From positions 124,001 through 188,000 of the forward strand of contig NZ_BSTL01000010.1 in the NCBI RefSeq assembly GCF_030269485.1: a stretch of 64,000 nucleotides of DNA, read 5' to 3'. Source of the DNA: Actinoplanes sp. NBRC 103695 (GTDB lineage Bacteria; Actinomycetota; Actinomycetes; Mycobacteriales; Micromonosporaceae). Made by a program: the position numbers and the translations under genes. Below the pieces are notes generated by a model. That model was not told the DNA's origin. It was given only the letters and a program-made list of their open reading frames with translations, and searched no databases. Positions 56,770 through 64,000 of the stretch are shown piece by piece; position 1 is the stretch's first letter, and each line of letters opens with the position of its first letter.

Positions 56770-56784
56770 TATCCTGTATGCAGT
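56770..56784. promoter_or_regulatory. GntR-type operator, site G
   Basis: TATCCTGTATGCAGT; reverse complement ACTGCATACAGGATA matches the island motif and equals site A over 11 bases. It lies five bases upstream of the hyi start, at the head of hyi-glxR-gcl, linking glyoxylate assimilation to the oxalate genes. Confidence 0.65.
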
Positions 56785-56848
56785 ATGGAGTGGTGTCAAG
56801 CGCACAAATTGTCGTCGCGTCGAGGCCGTCGTGGACTGCACTCCTCAC

Positions 56849-57634
56849 ATGAGGTCTTTACGTACCGTCCTGATCGGCGCCGCGAGCGCCGCCGTCCTTG
56901 TCCTCACCACGGCCCAGCCCGCCTCGGCCACCTTCCCCTGGCTCCGGCTGGAGTTGCGCTACACCGGCGAGTTGCAGGCGCCGGCGCTGGTCAGGGACAG
57001 CAGCGGCAACGAGGTGCACGGCGCCGTCCTGACCGGCGGGGGCGGCACCGTGACGCCGGTGACCGAGAACGGCCGCCAGTTCCTGCGCTTCCCGGGCGGC
57101 AGCTGCACCACGGCGCCCTGCCCGCAGGGGATCATCCGCCCGACCAGCACGGTCACGCTGGTGCCCGGCAACGAGGGGGAGGGGCGGTTCGTGTACGGCG
57201 CGGACATCCGGCTGACCGCGCCGCCGTCACCGGACGCCGGACAGAACGTGTTCCAGTTCGGGGCGGCCGGCGCCGGGCTCAGCCAGTGGAAGCTGCAGGT
57301 CGACTACGGCCGCCCGTCCTGCCGGTGGTCCGACGGGACGCAGGTGGTGCTGCTCCCGGCCGGTCCCGAGGGCTGGCAGATGACCGTCGGCCGCTGGTAC
57401 CGGGTCACGTGCAGCCGGAAGGCACGCGTCTTCTTCTCGACCCGGGTGGAGGACCCCGCCACCGGGCGGCCGCTGGCGCTGCCCCGGATCCAGACCGTGC
57501 AGATGGCCGGCATCCTGCCCACCGGGAACGTGGTCATCGGCGGCAAGCGGATCAACGCCGCCCAGTCCGACGTCGACACCGACCAGTTCCACGGCGACCT
57601 CGACAACGTCGAGTTCGGCCGCCGCTCCGACTGA
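56849..57634 (+). CDS. Secreted LamG-like (concanavalin-fold) protein
   Basis: 261 residues. Signal peptide MRSLRTVLIGAASAAVLVLTTAQPASA, then a beta-sandwich with repeated strand patterns (RFVYGADIRLTAPPSPDAGQNVFQFGAAG; WQMTVGRWYRVTCSRKARVFFSTRV; GDLDNVEFGR) and four Cys likely forming disulphides. The pattern resembles secreted LamG/Con A-like lectin proteins of actinomycetes; binding specificity is unknown. ATG at 56849 lacks a clear ribosome-binding site; a GTG at 56831 is in frame. Divergent from hyi. Confidence 0.72.
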   Translation: MRSLRTVLIGAASAAVLVLTTAQPASATFPWLRLELRYTGELQAPALVRDSSGNEVHGAVLTGGGGTVTPVTENGRQFLRFPGGSCTTAPCPQGIIRPTSTVTLVPGNEGEGRFVYGADIRLTAPPSPDAGQNVFQFGAAGAGLSQWKLQVDYGRPSCRWSDGTQVVLLPAGPEGWQMTVGRWYRVTCSRKARVFFSTRVEDPATGRPLALPRIQTVQMAGILPTGNVVIGGKRINAAQSDVDTDQFHGDLDNVEFGRRSD

Positions 57635-57636
57635 CC

Positions 57637-57810
57637 CTTTGCTCTGCTTACACCCACGCATCGACGTCGCGCATTTCGAGATTTTGCGCGGCGCCGCCAC
57701 CGCCCCCACCCAGTCACTGGGTGGGCGGCAACCGTAGCGAGGAACTGTGGCGGAAAAGTGAACTGTCCACAGGGCTGGGCAGCCGATGCGTACGGGTAAG
57801 CAGAGCAAAG
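57637..57810. repeat. 174-bp element bounded by 27-bp inverted repeats
   Basis: The arms CTTTGCTCTGCTTAC+ACCCACGCATCG (57637-57663) and CGATGCGTACGG+GTAAGCAGAGCAAAG (57784-57810) match at 24 of 27 positions. The inside holds two more inverted repeats: CGCGCA...TGCGCG (about 57668-57692) and a CCGCCCCCACCCAG/CTGGGTGGGCGG stem (about 57702-57729). It begins three bases after the LamG gene stop, in the 218 bp gap before the convergent ROK gene. It may be a bidirectional terminator, a MITE-like mobile remnant or a structured RNA. Confidence 0.8.
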
Positions 57811-57852
57811 CGGTGGTGGGTCGATGCGGATGCTGAGGTGAGGTGCGGGCGG

Positions 57853-59043
57853 CTATGCCGTCGGGGCGAGGGCGCCCTGGCCGAGCGGGTCGGCGAGCAG
57901 GTCGGCGAAGGCGAGCTCGGCCGCGCCGGCCAGGGTGGTGTCGTCGCCGAGGACCGGGGTGCAGAGGCGGACGCGTTCGCGGGACACCGGCAGCACGTTG
58001 ATCGCGATGCGCGCCCGGACCCGGTCGGCGGCGGCCAGGTAGACGTCGCTCATCATGCCGCCGAAGATCAGCAGGCCGGGGTTGAAGAGGTTGATCAGGG
58101 TGGCCACGCCGATGCCCAGCCAGTCGCCGATCGAGCGGACCGCGGCGGCCGCCTGCCGGTCACCGGCGGCGGCGTCCGCGATGACCGACCGCACCTCGTC
58201 GCGGCCGATGCGGTCCGCCGGGCGGCCGGCCGCGTCCAGCAGCGCCCGCTCGCCCACCTCGGCCTCCAGGCAGCCCCGCGACCCGCACGAGCAGACCCGG
58301 CCGTCGTACGGGTTGACCAGCATGTGCCCGAGCTCGCAGCCGTAGCCGCCGTCGCCGTCCAGCAACTCGCCGCCGACGATGATGCCGCCGCCGACACCGA
58401 CGTCGCCGTGCAGGTAGATCAGGTTCCGCAGGCCGGCGCCGGCGCCGCGGACGTGTTCGGCCATCGCGCCCAGGTGCGCCTCGTTGCCGACCGTCACCGG
58501 CAGGCCGAGACCGAGGCGGGCGCCCAGCGCGGCGCCGAAGGCCTGGTCGACCCAGCCCAGGTCGGGGCCGTACCGGACCATGCCGTCGGCGCGCCGGATC
58601 ATGCCGCAGTAGGACGCGCCCACCCCGGCGCAGACTGAACCGGGCGGGGCGGTGCGATGGAGTTCCGTACCCATGCTTGCCAGCGCCTCGACCACCACCT
58701 CGAGGTCCGCGCCGGCCCGGGGCCGCGGCACGGCGCGCCGGGCCAGCACCTGCCCGCCCAGCGCGACCCGCGCCGCGGTCAGCCGGTCGACCGCGACGTC
58801 GAAGGCCAGCGCGTACACCCGCTCGGCGGCCGGGGCGACCACCAGCGAGGGGCGGCCGACGCGACGGTTCGCCGGCGGCGCATGCTCGTGGACCAGGCCG
58901 GCCCGGGCCAGGCGGGAGGTCAGTGCCAGGACTGTGCTGCGGTTGACGCCCATCCGCTCGGCGAGCGCGGCACGGGTGAGCGGCCCGGCCACATGCACGT
59001 GCCGGAGGAGCGCACCCTCGGCCTTGCTCACGCCGGTGACCAT
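57853..59043 (-). CDS. ROK family transcriptional regulator
   Basis: 396 residues. N-terminal MarR-like winged helix (LLRHVHVAGPLTRAALAERMGVNRSTVLALTSRLARAGLV) and a sugar-kinase-like ROK domain (GVGGGIIVGGELLDGDGGYGCELGHMLVNPYDGRVCSCGSRGCLEAEVG) including the zinc Cys cluster CSCGSRGC and the GELGHM-type sugar site. Typical NagC/XylR-like sugar-responsive repressor. The target is not adjacent in an obvious way; the upstream neighbour is an ArsR gene on the same strand. ATG or GTG start region at 59043. Confidence 0.9.
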   Translation of the reverse strand: MVTGVSKAEGALLRHVHVAGPLTRAALAERMGVNRSTVLALTSRLARAGLVHEHAPPANRRVGRPSLVVAPAAERVYALAFDVAVDRLTAARVALGGQVLARRAVPRPRAGADLEVVVEALASMGTELHRTAPPGSVCAGVGASYCGMIRRADGMVRYGPDLGWVDQAFGAALGARLGLGLPVTVGNEAHLGAMAEHVRGAGAGLRNLIYLHGDVGVGGGIIVGGELLDGDGGYGCELGHMLVNPYDGRVCSCGSRGCLEAEVGERALLDAAGRPADRIGRDEVRSVIADAAAGDRQAAAAVRSIGDWLGIGVATLINLFNPGLLIFGGMMSDVYLAAADRVRARIAINVLPVSRERVRLCTPVLGDDTTLAGAAELAFADLLADPLGQGALAPTA

Positions 59044-59148
59044 ACGTCCTCGGCGCGGTCTTGGTAATCCCCAGTGACCGGGTGATGACCTGGTGCGATG
59101 TTCGGGGCCGGTAAATCGCAGGTGAATTCTCGCGGGGCGAGTTGCCGG

Positions 59149-59508
59149 TCAGCCCGGTGCGGGATCGCCGGGATCCGCCGCCAGGCGCCGCTCTCGCTTA
59201 CCCCGGGCGACCTCGGTGGCGAGCGCGTCGAGGTGCGGCGTCCAGAGCCTGCGGAAACGGCCGAGCCACTCGTCCGCCACGCGCAGCGCGCTGTCGTCGA
59301 CGGTGTAGAGGCGGCGGGTGCCCTCCGCGCGTACGGTGGCGAATCCGTTGTCCCGCAACACCCGCAGATGCTGGGAGACCGCCGGCTGGGTGATGCCGAA
59401 CTCGGCCCGGACGACCGTGGTGACCGCCCCCGAGGACTGCTCGCCGTCGGCCAGCAGTTCGAGGATCCGGCGCCGGACCGGATCACCGAGGACGTCGAAC
59501 GCGTGCAT
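59149..59508 (-). CDS. ArsR family transcriptional regulator
   Basis: 119 residues, compact winged helix (MHAFDVLGDPVRRRILELLADGEQSSGAVTTVVRAEFGITQPAVSQHLRVLRDNGFATVRAEGTRRLYTVD). No CxC metal motif, so it belongs to the metal-independent ArsR group often found with SRPBCC/AHSA1 proteins; the tail ARLWTPHLDAL-type region (RFRRLWTPHLDALATEVARG) is typical of that group. No AHSA1 partner is seen next to it. Start codon has no strong Shine-Dalgarno. Confidence 0.88.
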   Translation of the reverse strand: MHAFDVLGDPVRRRILELLADGEQSSGAVTTVVRAEFGITQPAVSQHLRVLRDNGFATVRAEGTRRLYTVDDSALRVADEWLGRFRRLWTPHLDALATEVARGKRERRLAADPGDPAPG

Positions 59509-59679
59509 GGTCCGACCGTATCAAGGCTGCCTTATATAACGATGCCCTGACCCATGCGAACGGTGGTTCGTACCTGGCCCAAAGTCTTGATTCTGATCTG
59601 GATGCATCCCACAGTTGTGCAGATGGGGGCCGGTGCAGGCATCATGCATCCGGTTGACGAACGAAGGGGAAGCTGGATC

Positions 59680-60798
59680 ATGGCGGAGATCCATCACCTG
59701 GCTCATGGATGGGTGACGCCCACCGTTAGTTATGTGCTCTCGGTGCTCGGCTCCTTGCTGGGCCTCACCTGCGCGGTCCGGTTCCGGACTGCGAACAGTC
59801 GCGGTGCCCGCAACTTCTGGCTGATCCTGGCGGCGGTCGCGATCGGCGGCACCGGCATCTGGACCATGCACTTCGTGGCGATGCTCGGGTTCGACGTGGT
59901 CGGCAGCCCGATCCGCTACGACGTCGGCCTGACCGCGGCCAGCGCGCTCCTGGCCGTGGTGGCGGTCGGCATCGGCCTGGCGATCGCGCTCAACGGCACC
60001 GCGGCCCAGCAGCTGCGCATCATCGGCGGCGGGGTGCTGGCCGGCCTCGGTGTGGCCGGGATGCACTACACCGGCATGGCCGCGATGCGGCTGGACGGCA
60101 CCATCGACTACAGCGCCACCCGGGTCGGCATGTCGGTCGGCATCGCCGTGGTCGCCGCGGCCGTCGCGCTCTGGCTGGCCGTGACCGTCCGCAAGCCACT
60201 GGCCATCCTGGCCGCCGCCCTGATCATGGGCGTGGCCGTGAACGGCATGCACTTCACCGGAATGTCGGCCATGTCGGTACGCCTCGAACAGCCGGTCACC
60301 GCGCTCAACGGCGCCACCGCGTCGCAGTTGCTCCTCCCGATCGGGCTGGCCGTGGTGTTCGGCGTGCTCGGCCTGGTCTACGCGCTGATGGCGGCGCCGA
60401 CCGAGGAGGACCGTGCCGGGCTGGCGTACCTGGCCGCGCGGCAGGAGGTCGACGACGTCCCGGCGCCCGCACCGGCCCGGCCCACCTTCGGCGGAGTGCC
60501 CCAGCAGCGCTCGGCGCCGGCACCTGCGCCGCAGCCGCAGCGCCCGATGCCGCCGGCCGCTCGGCAGGCGCCGCCACAACAGCGCCAGCCGCAGAGGCCT
60601 CCACAGCAGCAGCAGGTCGGCTCGGCGCCGTCGCTCGGCGAACGGCTCGGCTCGCTGCAGCGGGAGCAGGCCCAGGCGGCGGCCCAGGCCCGGGCGGACG
60701 GCGACGAGGAGACCCGGCGGCTCGGCGGGCAGCCGGCCCCACGCCGGATGCCGAACCCGGACAGCAGCTGGACGTTCCGCGATCGCGCCGAGAAGTAG
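59680..60798 (+). CDS. MHYT domain integral membrane protein
   Basis: 372 residues from the ATG at 59680 (AAGGGGA upstream). Seven membrane helices with the three MHYT signatures: WTMHFVAM, GMHYTGMAAM and GMHFTGMSAM, a proposed copper-dependent sensor of O2, CO or NO. After residue ~240 comes a soluble Pro/Gln/Ala-rich tail instead of the GGDEF or EAL domains usually attached to MHYT. The frame is open to 59554 but those residues look non-coding. Output mechanism unknown; it is followed by a strong terminator. Confidence 0.88.
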   Translation: MAEIHHLAHGWVTPTVSYVLSVLGSLLGLTCAVRFRTANSRGARNFWLILAAVAIGGTGIWTMHFVAMLGFDVVGSPIRYDVGLTAASALLAVVAVGIGLAIALNGTAAQQLRIIGGGVLAGLGVAGMHYTGMAAMRLDGTIDYSATRVGMSVGIAVVAAAVALWLAVTVRKPLAILAAALIMGVAVNGMHFTGMSAMSVRLEQPVTALNGATASQLLLPIGLAVVFGVLGLVYALMAAPTEEDRAGLAYLAARQEVDDVPAPAPARPTFGGVPQQRSAPAPAPQPQRPMPPAARQAPPQQRQPQRPPQQQQVGSAPSLGERLGSLQREQAQAAAQARADGDEETRRLGGQPAPRRMPNPDSSWTFRDRAEK

Positions 60799-60811
60799 CC
60801 GAACGTAGAAC

Positions 60812-60845
60812 ACGCCTCCGCTGACCAGATGGTCAGCGGAGGCGT
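60812..60845 (+). terminator. Intrinsic terminator after the MHYT gene
   Basis: Perfect 16-bp stem ACGCCTCCGCTGACCA (60812-60827) / TGGTCAGCGGAGGCGT (60830-60845) around a 2-base centre, 14 bp after the stop codon, followed by TGTGTTT. The rest of the 60846-61060 interval has no gene. Confidence 0.85.
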
Positions 60846-61060
60846 TGTGTTTCCGGCGTGCGACCGGAGGGTTGCCGCTGGCTCCTTCTCCGAATTCCGC
60901 TGGTCGCGGGTCTATCCCGGCCGCCCCGTCGTCGTGAACCGGGAACCGTCCGGACGACCGGGATGACCTTGCGGGTGATGACTCTGGGTGACCATTGATC
61001 GACGATCGAAGGGACGGCAGCGTTCGGTGGACTGCCGTCCTTGTCGCGTAGGTGGTGGGC

Positions 61061-62053
61061 ATGCCCAAAGGCGTCGGAATCCTCGGCACCGGTTCGTACC
61101 TCCCGTCCCGGGAGGTGACCAATGCCGAACTTGCCACCCTGGTCCCAGGCGCTGACCCGGAGTGGGTCGCGCGCAAGACGCTGATCGAGGCGCGCCGGTT
61201 CGCGGCACCGGACGAGGCCGCCTCGGACCTCGCCGCCAAGGCCGCGTTCCCGGCCCTGGAGGCCGCCGGCATCACCGCGTCCGACCTCGACTACGTGATC
61301 GTCTCCACGTCGACCGGTGACTCTCCGCAACCTCCGACGGCGACCCTCGTGCAGGAGCTGATCGGCGCCGACCGGGCCGCCTGCTTCGACATCAACGTCG
61401 TCTGCGCCGGCTTCGTCTTCGCGCTCTCCATGGCGCGCAGCCTGGTGGCCGTGCAGCCGGGCGCCAAGGTTCTGGTGATTGCCTCGGACGTGTACTCGCG
61501 CATCCTGGACTTCTCCGACCGGCGCACGGCCGTCCTCTTCGGCGACGGCGCCGGAGCGGCGGTGGTCGGCGCGGTGCCCGAGGGCTACGGCATTCTGGAC
61601 ACCGAGCTGGTCAGCCGCGGCGCCGCGCACCAGCTCATCCGGGTCGAGGCGGGCGGCAGCCGCAAGCCGGCGTCGCACGAGACCGTGGACAACGGCGAGC
61701 ACTTCTTCCGGATGGACGGCCGGGGCGTACGCGAGTTCGTCGCCGAGCACGTGCCGCCGGTGCTGGCCGCGATGCTGGAGCGGGCCGGGCTGCACGCCAA
61801 GGACGTCGACCACTTCGTGCCGCACCAGGCCAACGGCGTGATGCTGCGCGAGCTGGTCGACCTAGCCTCGCTGGACGGCGCGACCACGCACCTGACCCTG
61901 GGCCGCTACGGCAACGTCGGCAGCGCCTCGGTGCCGGTCGCGCTGGACGTGGCTGTCCGGTCCGGCGCGGTGCACGAGGGCGAGCTGGTGCTGCTGGCCG
62001 GATTCGGCGGCGGCATGGCGGTCGGCGCCTCGGTCCTGCGCTGGCAAGGCTGA
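61061..62053 (+). CDS. 3-oxoacyl-ACP synthase III family protein (FabH-like)
   Basis: 330 residues, thiolase fold. The KAS III triad is complete: Cys115 (NVVCAGFVFAL), His255 (FVPHQANG) and Asn285 (GRYGNVGSAS). It would start fatty-acyl or polyketide chains by condensing an acyl-CoA with malonyl-ACP, or act in another Claisen-type reaction. It stands alone; no ACP, FabD or FabF is adjacent, so it is not the housekeeping cluster, and a stand-alone biosynthetic or resistance role is likely. ATG at 61061 with AGGTGG five bases upstream. Confidence 0.9.
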   Translation: MPKGVGILGTGSYLPSREVTNAELATLVPGADPEWVARKTLIEARRFAAPDEAASDLAAKAAFPALEAAGITASDLDYVIVSTSTGDSPQPPTATLVQELIGADRAACFDINVVCAGFVFALSMARSLVAVQPGAKVLVIASDVYSRILDFSDRRTAVLFGDGAGAAVVGAVPEGYGILDTELVSRGAAHQLIRVEAGGSRKPASHETVDNGEHFFRMDGRGVREFVAEHVPPVLAAMLERAGLHAKDVDHFVPHQANGVMLRELVDLASLDGATTHLTLGRYGNVGSASVPVALDVAVRSGAVHEGELVLLAGFGGGMAVGASVLRWQG

Positions 62054-62066
62054 GCCCGCGTATGAG

Positions 62067-62498
62067 TCAGTCCTTGTGGGGGAGGACGGCGACCTCGCGG
62101 TAGAACCGGTCGATCTGACGGACCGTGGCCTCGAAGTCGTCCAGGCCGAAGGGCTTGGTCACGTAGGCGTTGGCCCGGTGCTGGTAGCTCGACACGATGT
62201 CCGGCGCGGCGCCCGACGTGGTCAGGATGACCACCGGGATCGCCTTGAGTTCCTCGTCGCTCTTGATCGCGGCGAGCGTCTCGCGGCCGTCCATCCGGGG
62301 CATGTTGAGGTCGAGCAGGATCAGGTCGGGACGGAGCGCGTCGACGTACGGGCCCTCACGGTGCAGGTAGTCGAGCGCCTCGCGACCGTCCGCCACGCGG
62401 GCGACCGTGGTGTTGCGGCCGGCGGCGTCGAGTGCCTCCTCGATCATGAGCGCGTCGGCGTCGTCATCGTCGACGACGAGGATCTGGAGGCTCCGCAC
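62067..62498 (-). CDS. CheY-like response regulator (Rcp1 type)
   Basis: 143 residues, receiver domain only. Acidic pocket LVVDDDDADALMI, phospho-acceptor Asp in LILLDLNMPRMDG, Thr in ILTTSGA and Lys in VTKPFG. The layout with the YLHREGPYVDALRPDLILLDLNMP insert is typical of Rcp1-like response regulators that work with phytochrome or hybrid kinases. No kinase is adjacent. GTG start at 62498 with GGGAGAAG upstream; the longer open frame is not needed. Convergent with the KAS III gene (13 bp apart). Confidence 0.9.
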   Translation of the reverse strand: MRSLQILVVDDDDADALMIEEALDAAGRNTTVARVADGREALDYLHREGPYVDALRPDLILLDLNMPRMDGRETLAAIKSDEELKAIPVVILTTSGAAPDIVSSYQHRANAYVTKPFGLDDFEATVRQIDRFYREVAVLPHKD

Positions 62499-62743
62499 CC
62501 GACTTCTCCCTTGTTTGCAGTGGCGCAAGCATAGGGCTCCGCCGGGGCCCGCTTCCATCGCCACCCGTCGCCTTGTCACCGGTCCGTGGCGGTGCGCGGA
62601 TCGAGACATGTTTCATATGCCCCGCGTGCAACGAACGTGTAACAGCAGCTCAACAGTGACCGATCGAGCGTGTTCGGGTGGTCGCCGGCGGTAGTCGCAC
62701 TGCGGAGGCCACCGAAACGAACGCCGTTCACGTCCTGGGTCAC

Positions 62744-64000
62744 GTGAGACGAACTCCCCCCATCCCTCACCTCATCCGACGTTTGCGCCTGAAAGGACTA
62801 CCTCGCTGGAAGCGGGTCATGATCCGCACGCTGGTGGTCGTGCTGCTCCTCAGTGGCGCCGGTTGGGGTGCCGTGGAGGCGTACATCTCGAGCGTCCCGA
62901 TGACGGATGTCCCACCGGGACCGCAGGCCTCAGTGCTCTACTACCGCGACGGCAAGACGATCCTGGCCCGGGTCGGCACCGCCGACCACAACGAGGTGCC
63001 ACTGTCCGCGGTGCCCATGGACGTGCGGCACGCGGTGCTGGCCGCGGAGGACCGCGACTTCGACGACCACGGCGGCGTCTCGGTGCGCGGTGTGCTGCGG
63101 GCGCTGGTCTCCGACCTCAAGGGCAACCGTGAGGGCGCGTCCACGATCACCCAGCAGTTCGCCCGGAACGCGTACCTCACCCAGGACTTCTCGGTCGACC
63201 GCAAGGCGCGGGAGATGGCCATCGCGGTCAAGCTGGAGCGCAGGTTCAGCAAGGACGAGATCCTCGAGCGCTATCTGAACACGATCTACTTCGGCCGGGG
63301 CGCGTACGGGATCGCGGCGGCGGCGAACGCGTACTTCGGGGTGCGCACCGACCAGCTGACCGGGGCGCAGGGCGTGGTGCTCGCCGCCGTCATCAAGGAC
63401 CCGTACCACTTCGACCCGGCGGTCGACGCCCGGGGCGCGAAGAACCGGTTCCGGTGGATCGTCAACGCCGCCGCCGAGGTGAAGTGGCTGCCGGCCGACC
63501 TCGCGTACCCGGCGGTGAATCTCTCCCGGACCAACGTCGGCGGCAAGAACGGCGTGGTCGTCGACCAGGTGGAGAACGAGCTGAAGGCGCGCGGGATCAG
63601 CCCGCAGGACCTGCACACCAAGGGTCTGTCCATCGTCACCACTCTCGACCCGGTCGCCCAGCCGGCCGCGGTGCAGCAGGTCACCCAGCAGCTCAACATC
63701 CAGCCGGCCGGGCTGCGCGCGGCGCTGGTCGGGCTGGACCCGCGGAGCGGCGCGGTACGTGCCTACTTCGGCAGCGACCAGGGCCGCGGCTACTACGACT
63801 ACGCGACCGCCCTGCATCCGGCGGCCTCCACGTTCAAGCCGATCGTGCTGGGCGTCGCGCTGGAGCACGACATCGGCTACAACTCCCGGTGGGACGGCAG
63901 CTCGCCGCGGATCTTCCCGGGACGCAACGGCGTGCCGCTGAAGAACCACGGCGATCTGCAATGCCCGAACTGCACGCTGGAGACGGCGATGGTGGAGTCG
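62744..64000 (+). CDS. Class A penicillin-binding protein (3' truncated by window edge)
   Basis: The frame is open to the right edge. A short basic cytoplasmic part and one membrane anchor (TLVVVLLLSGAGWGAVEAYI) lead to a GT51 glycosyltransferase domain with EDRDFDDHGGVS, GASTITQQFARN and KDEILERYLNTIYFGRGAYGI. The transpeptidase domain begins after about residue 280 and its active-site serine motif is AASTFKP (SxxK) near the end of the window. It polymerises and cross-links peptidoglycan. Two starts are possible: GTG at 62744, giving the basic tail RRLRLKGLPRWKRV, or ATG at 62819 with GGAAG upstream and better codon bias. The KSG box lies outside the window. Confidence 0.88.
   Translation, partial: MRRTPPIPHLIRRLRLKGLPRWKRVMIRTLVVVLLLSGAGWGAVEAYISSVPMTDVPPGPQASVLYYRDGKTILARVGTADHNEVPLSAVPMDVRHAVLAAEDRDFDDHGGVSVRGVLRALVSDLKGNREGASTITQQFARNAYLTQDFSVDRKAREMAIAVKLERRFSKDEILERYLNTIYFGRGAYGIAAAANAYFGVRTDQLTGAQGVVLAAVIKDPYHFDPAVDARGAKNRFRWIVNAAAEVKWLPADLAYPAVNLSRTNVGGKNGVVVDQVENELKARGISPQDLHTKGLSIVTTLDPVAQPAAVQQVTQQLNIQPAGLRAALVGLDPRSGAVRAYFGSDQGRGYYDYATALHPAASTFKPIVLGVALEHDIGYNSRWDGSSPRIFPGRNGVPLKNHGDLQCPNCTLETAMVES

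Noticed and set aside
31971..56784. The idea that the repeated CATACTG-like motif is only a -10 promoter element
   Set aside because: The conserved block is 13-15 bp, symmetric in several copies, and occurs in both orientations relative to the genes, which a -10 box would not do.

Overview
The window is GC-rich (roughly 70%), with strong G/C third-position codon bias, many GTG starts, two complete conservon (cvnABCD) loci, an AfsR/SARP-type regulator, ROK and GntR regulators and several c-di-GMP genes. This fits a filamentous actinobacterium. A Micromonosporaceae member such as Actinoplanes is my best guess, but that is inference. I saw no rRNA, tRNA, CRISPR array, phage or insertion-sequence transposase. 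Both edges cut genes: a SARP-type regulator on the left and a class A penicillin-binding protein on the right.

Layout. 1-4.6 kb: SARP/BTAD regulator, a secreted protein and a GAF-GGDEF protein. 5-8.7 kb: conservon 1 (NIT-domain kinase, roadblock, DUF742, GTPase). 8.8-11.3 kb: a tight three-gene operon of a DMATS-type aromatic prenyltransferase candidate, a haem-oxygenase-like diiron enzyme candidate and a nucleotidyltransferase-fold protein. 11.3-14.7 kb: membrane GGDEF protein, DEDD exonuclease and an acyl-CoA dehydrogenase homologue lacking the usual catalytic Glu. 14.7-18.1 kb (minus): conservon 2 plus a GAF protein. 18.6-23.1 kb: ytfQRT/yjfF-like furanose-sugar ABC importer behind LacI-type operators. 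It faces a secreted GH51 arabinofuranosidase (23.8-26.5 kb), suggesting arabinan or galactofuranose scavenging. 26.9-31 kb: MoaD-like protein, a 12 x 27 bp tandem repeat, a BNR-repeat protein and a GGDEF-EAL protein.

31-57 kb is the most coherent and interesting part: an oxalate/formate/glyoxylate island. It holds a LysR regulator, two OxlT-like transporters, formyl-CoA transferase, an ADP-forming acyl-CoA synthetase, a PanE2-like reductase, a complete soluble NAD formate dehydrogenase (gamma, beta, alpha, delta), an aldehyde dehydrogenase, a GntR/FCD regulator, a ThDP lyase, a SucCD-like ligase pair, and the glyoxylate carboligase / hydroxypyruvate isomerase / tartronate semialdehyde reductase operon. 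Seven promoters in the island carry one partly palindromic motif (consensus ACTGCATACMGTATG, core GCATACNGTATGC), including the promoter of the GntR gene itself, so the island looks like one GntR regulon. The proposed flow is oxalate to oxalyl-CoA, then either decarboxylation to formyl-CoA, formate and CO2 (yielding NADH), or reduction to glyoxylate and on to glycerate. No canonical oxalyl-CoA decarboxylase is present; an IlvG/hydroxyacyl-CoA-lyase-like ThDP enzyme sits in its place. The carboligase has Glu at position 51, where E. coli Gcl has its unusual Val. A nucleotidyltransferase-like gene, a siderophore-interacting protein and a TetR regulator lie inside the island without an obvious metabolic link.

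57-64 kb: secreted LamG-like protein, a 174 bp inverted-repeat element, ROK and ArsR regulators, an MHYT membrane protein, a stand-alone KAS III enzyme, a CheY-like response regulator and the 5' part of a class A PBP.
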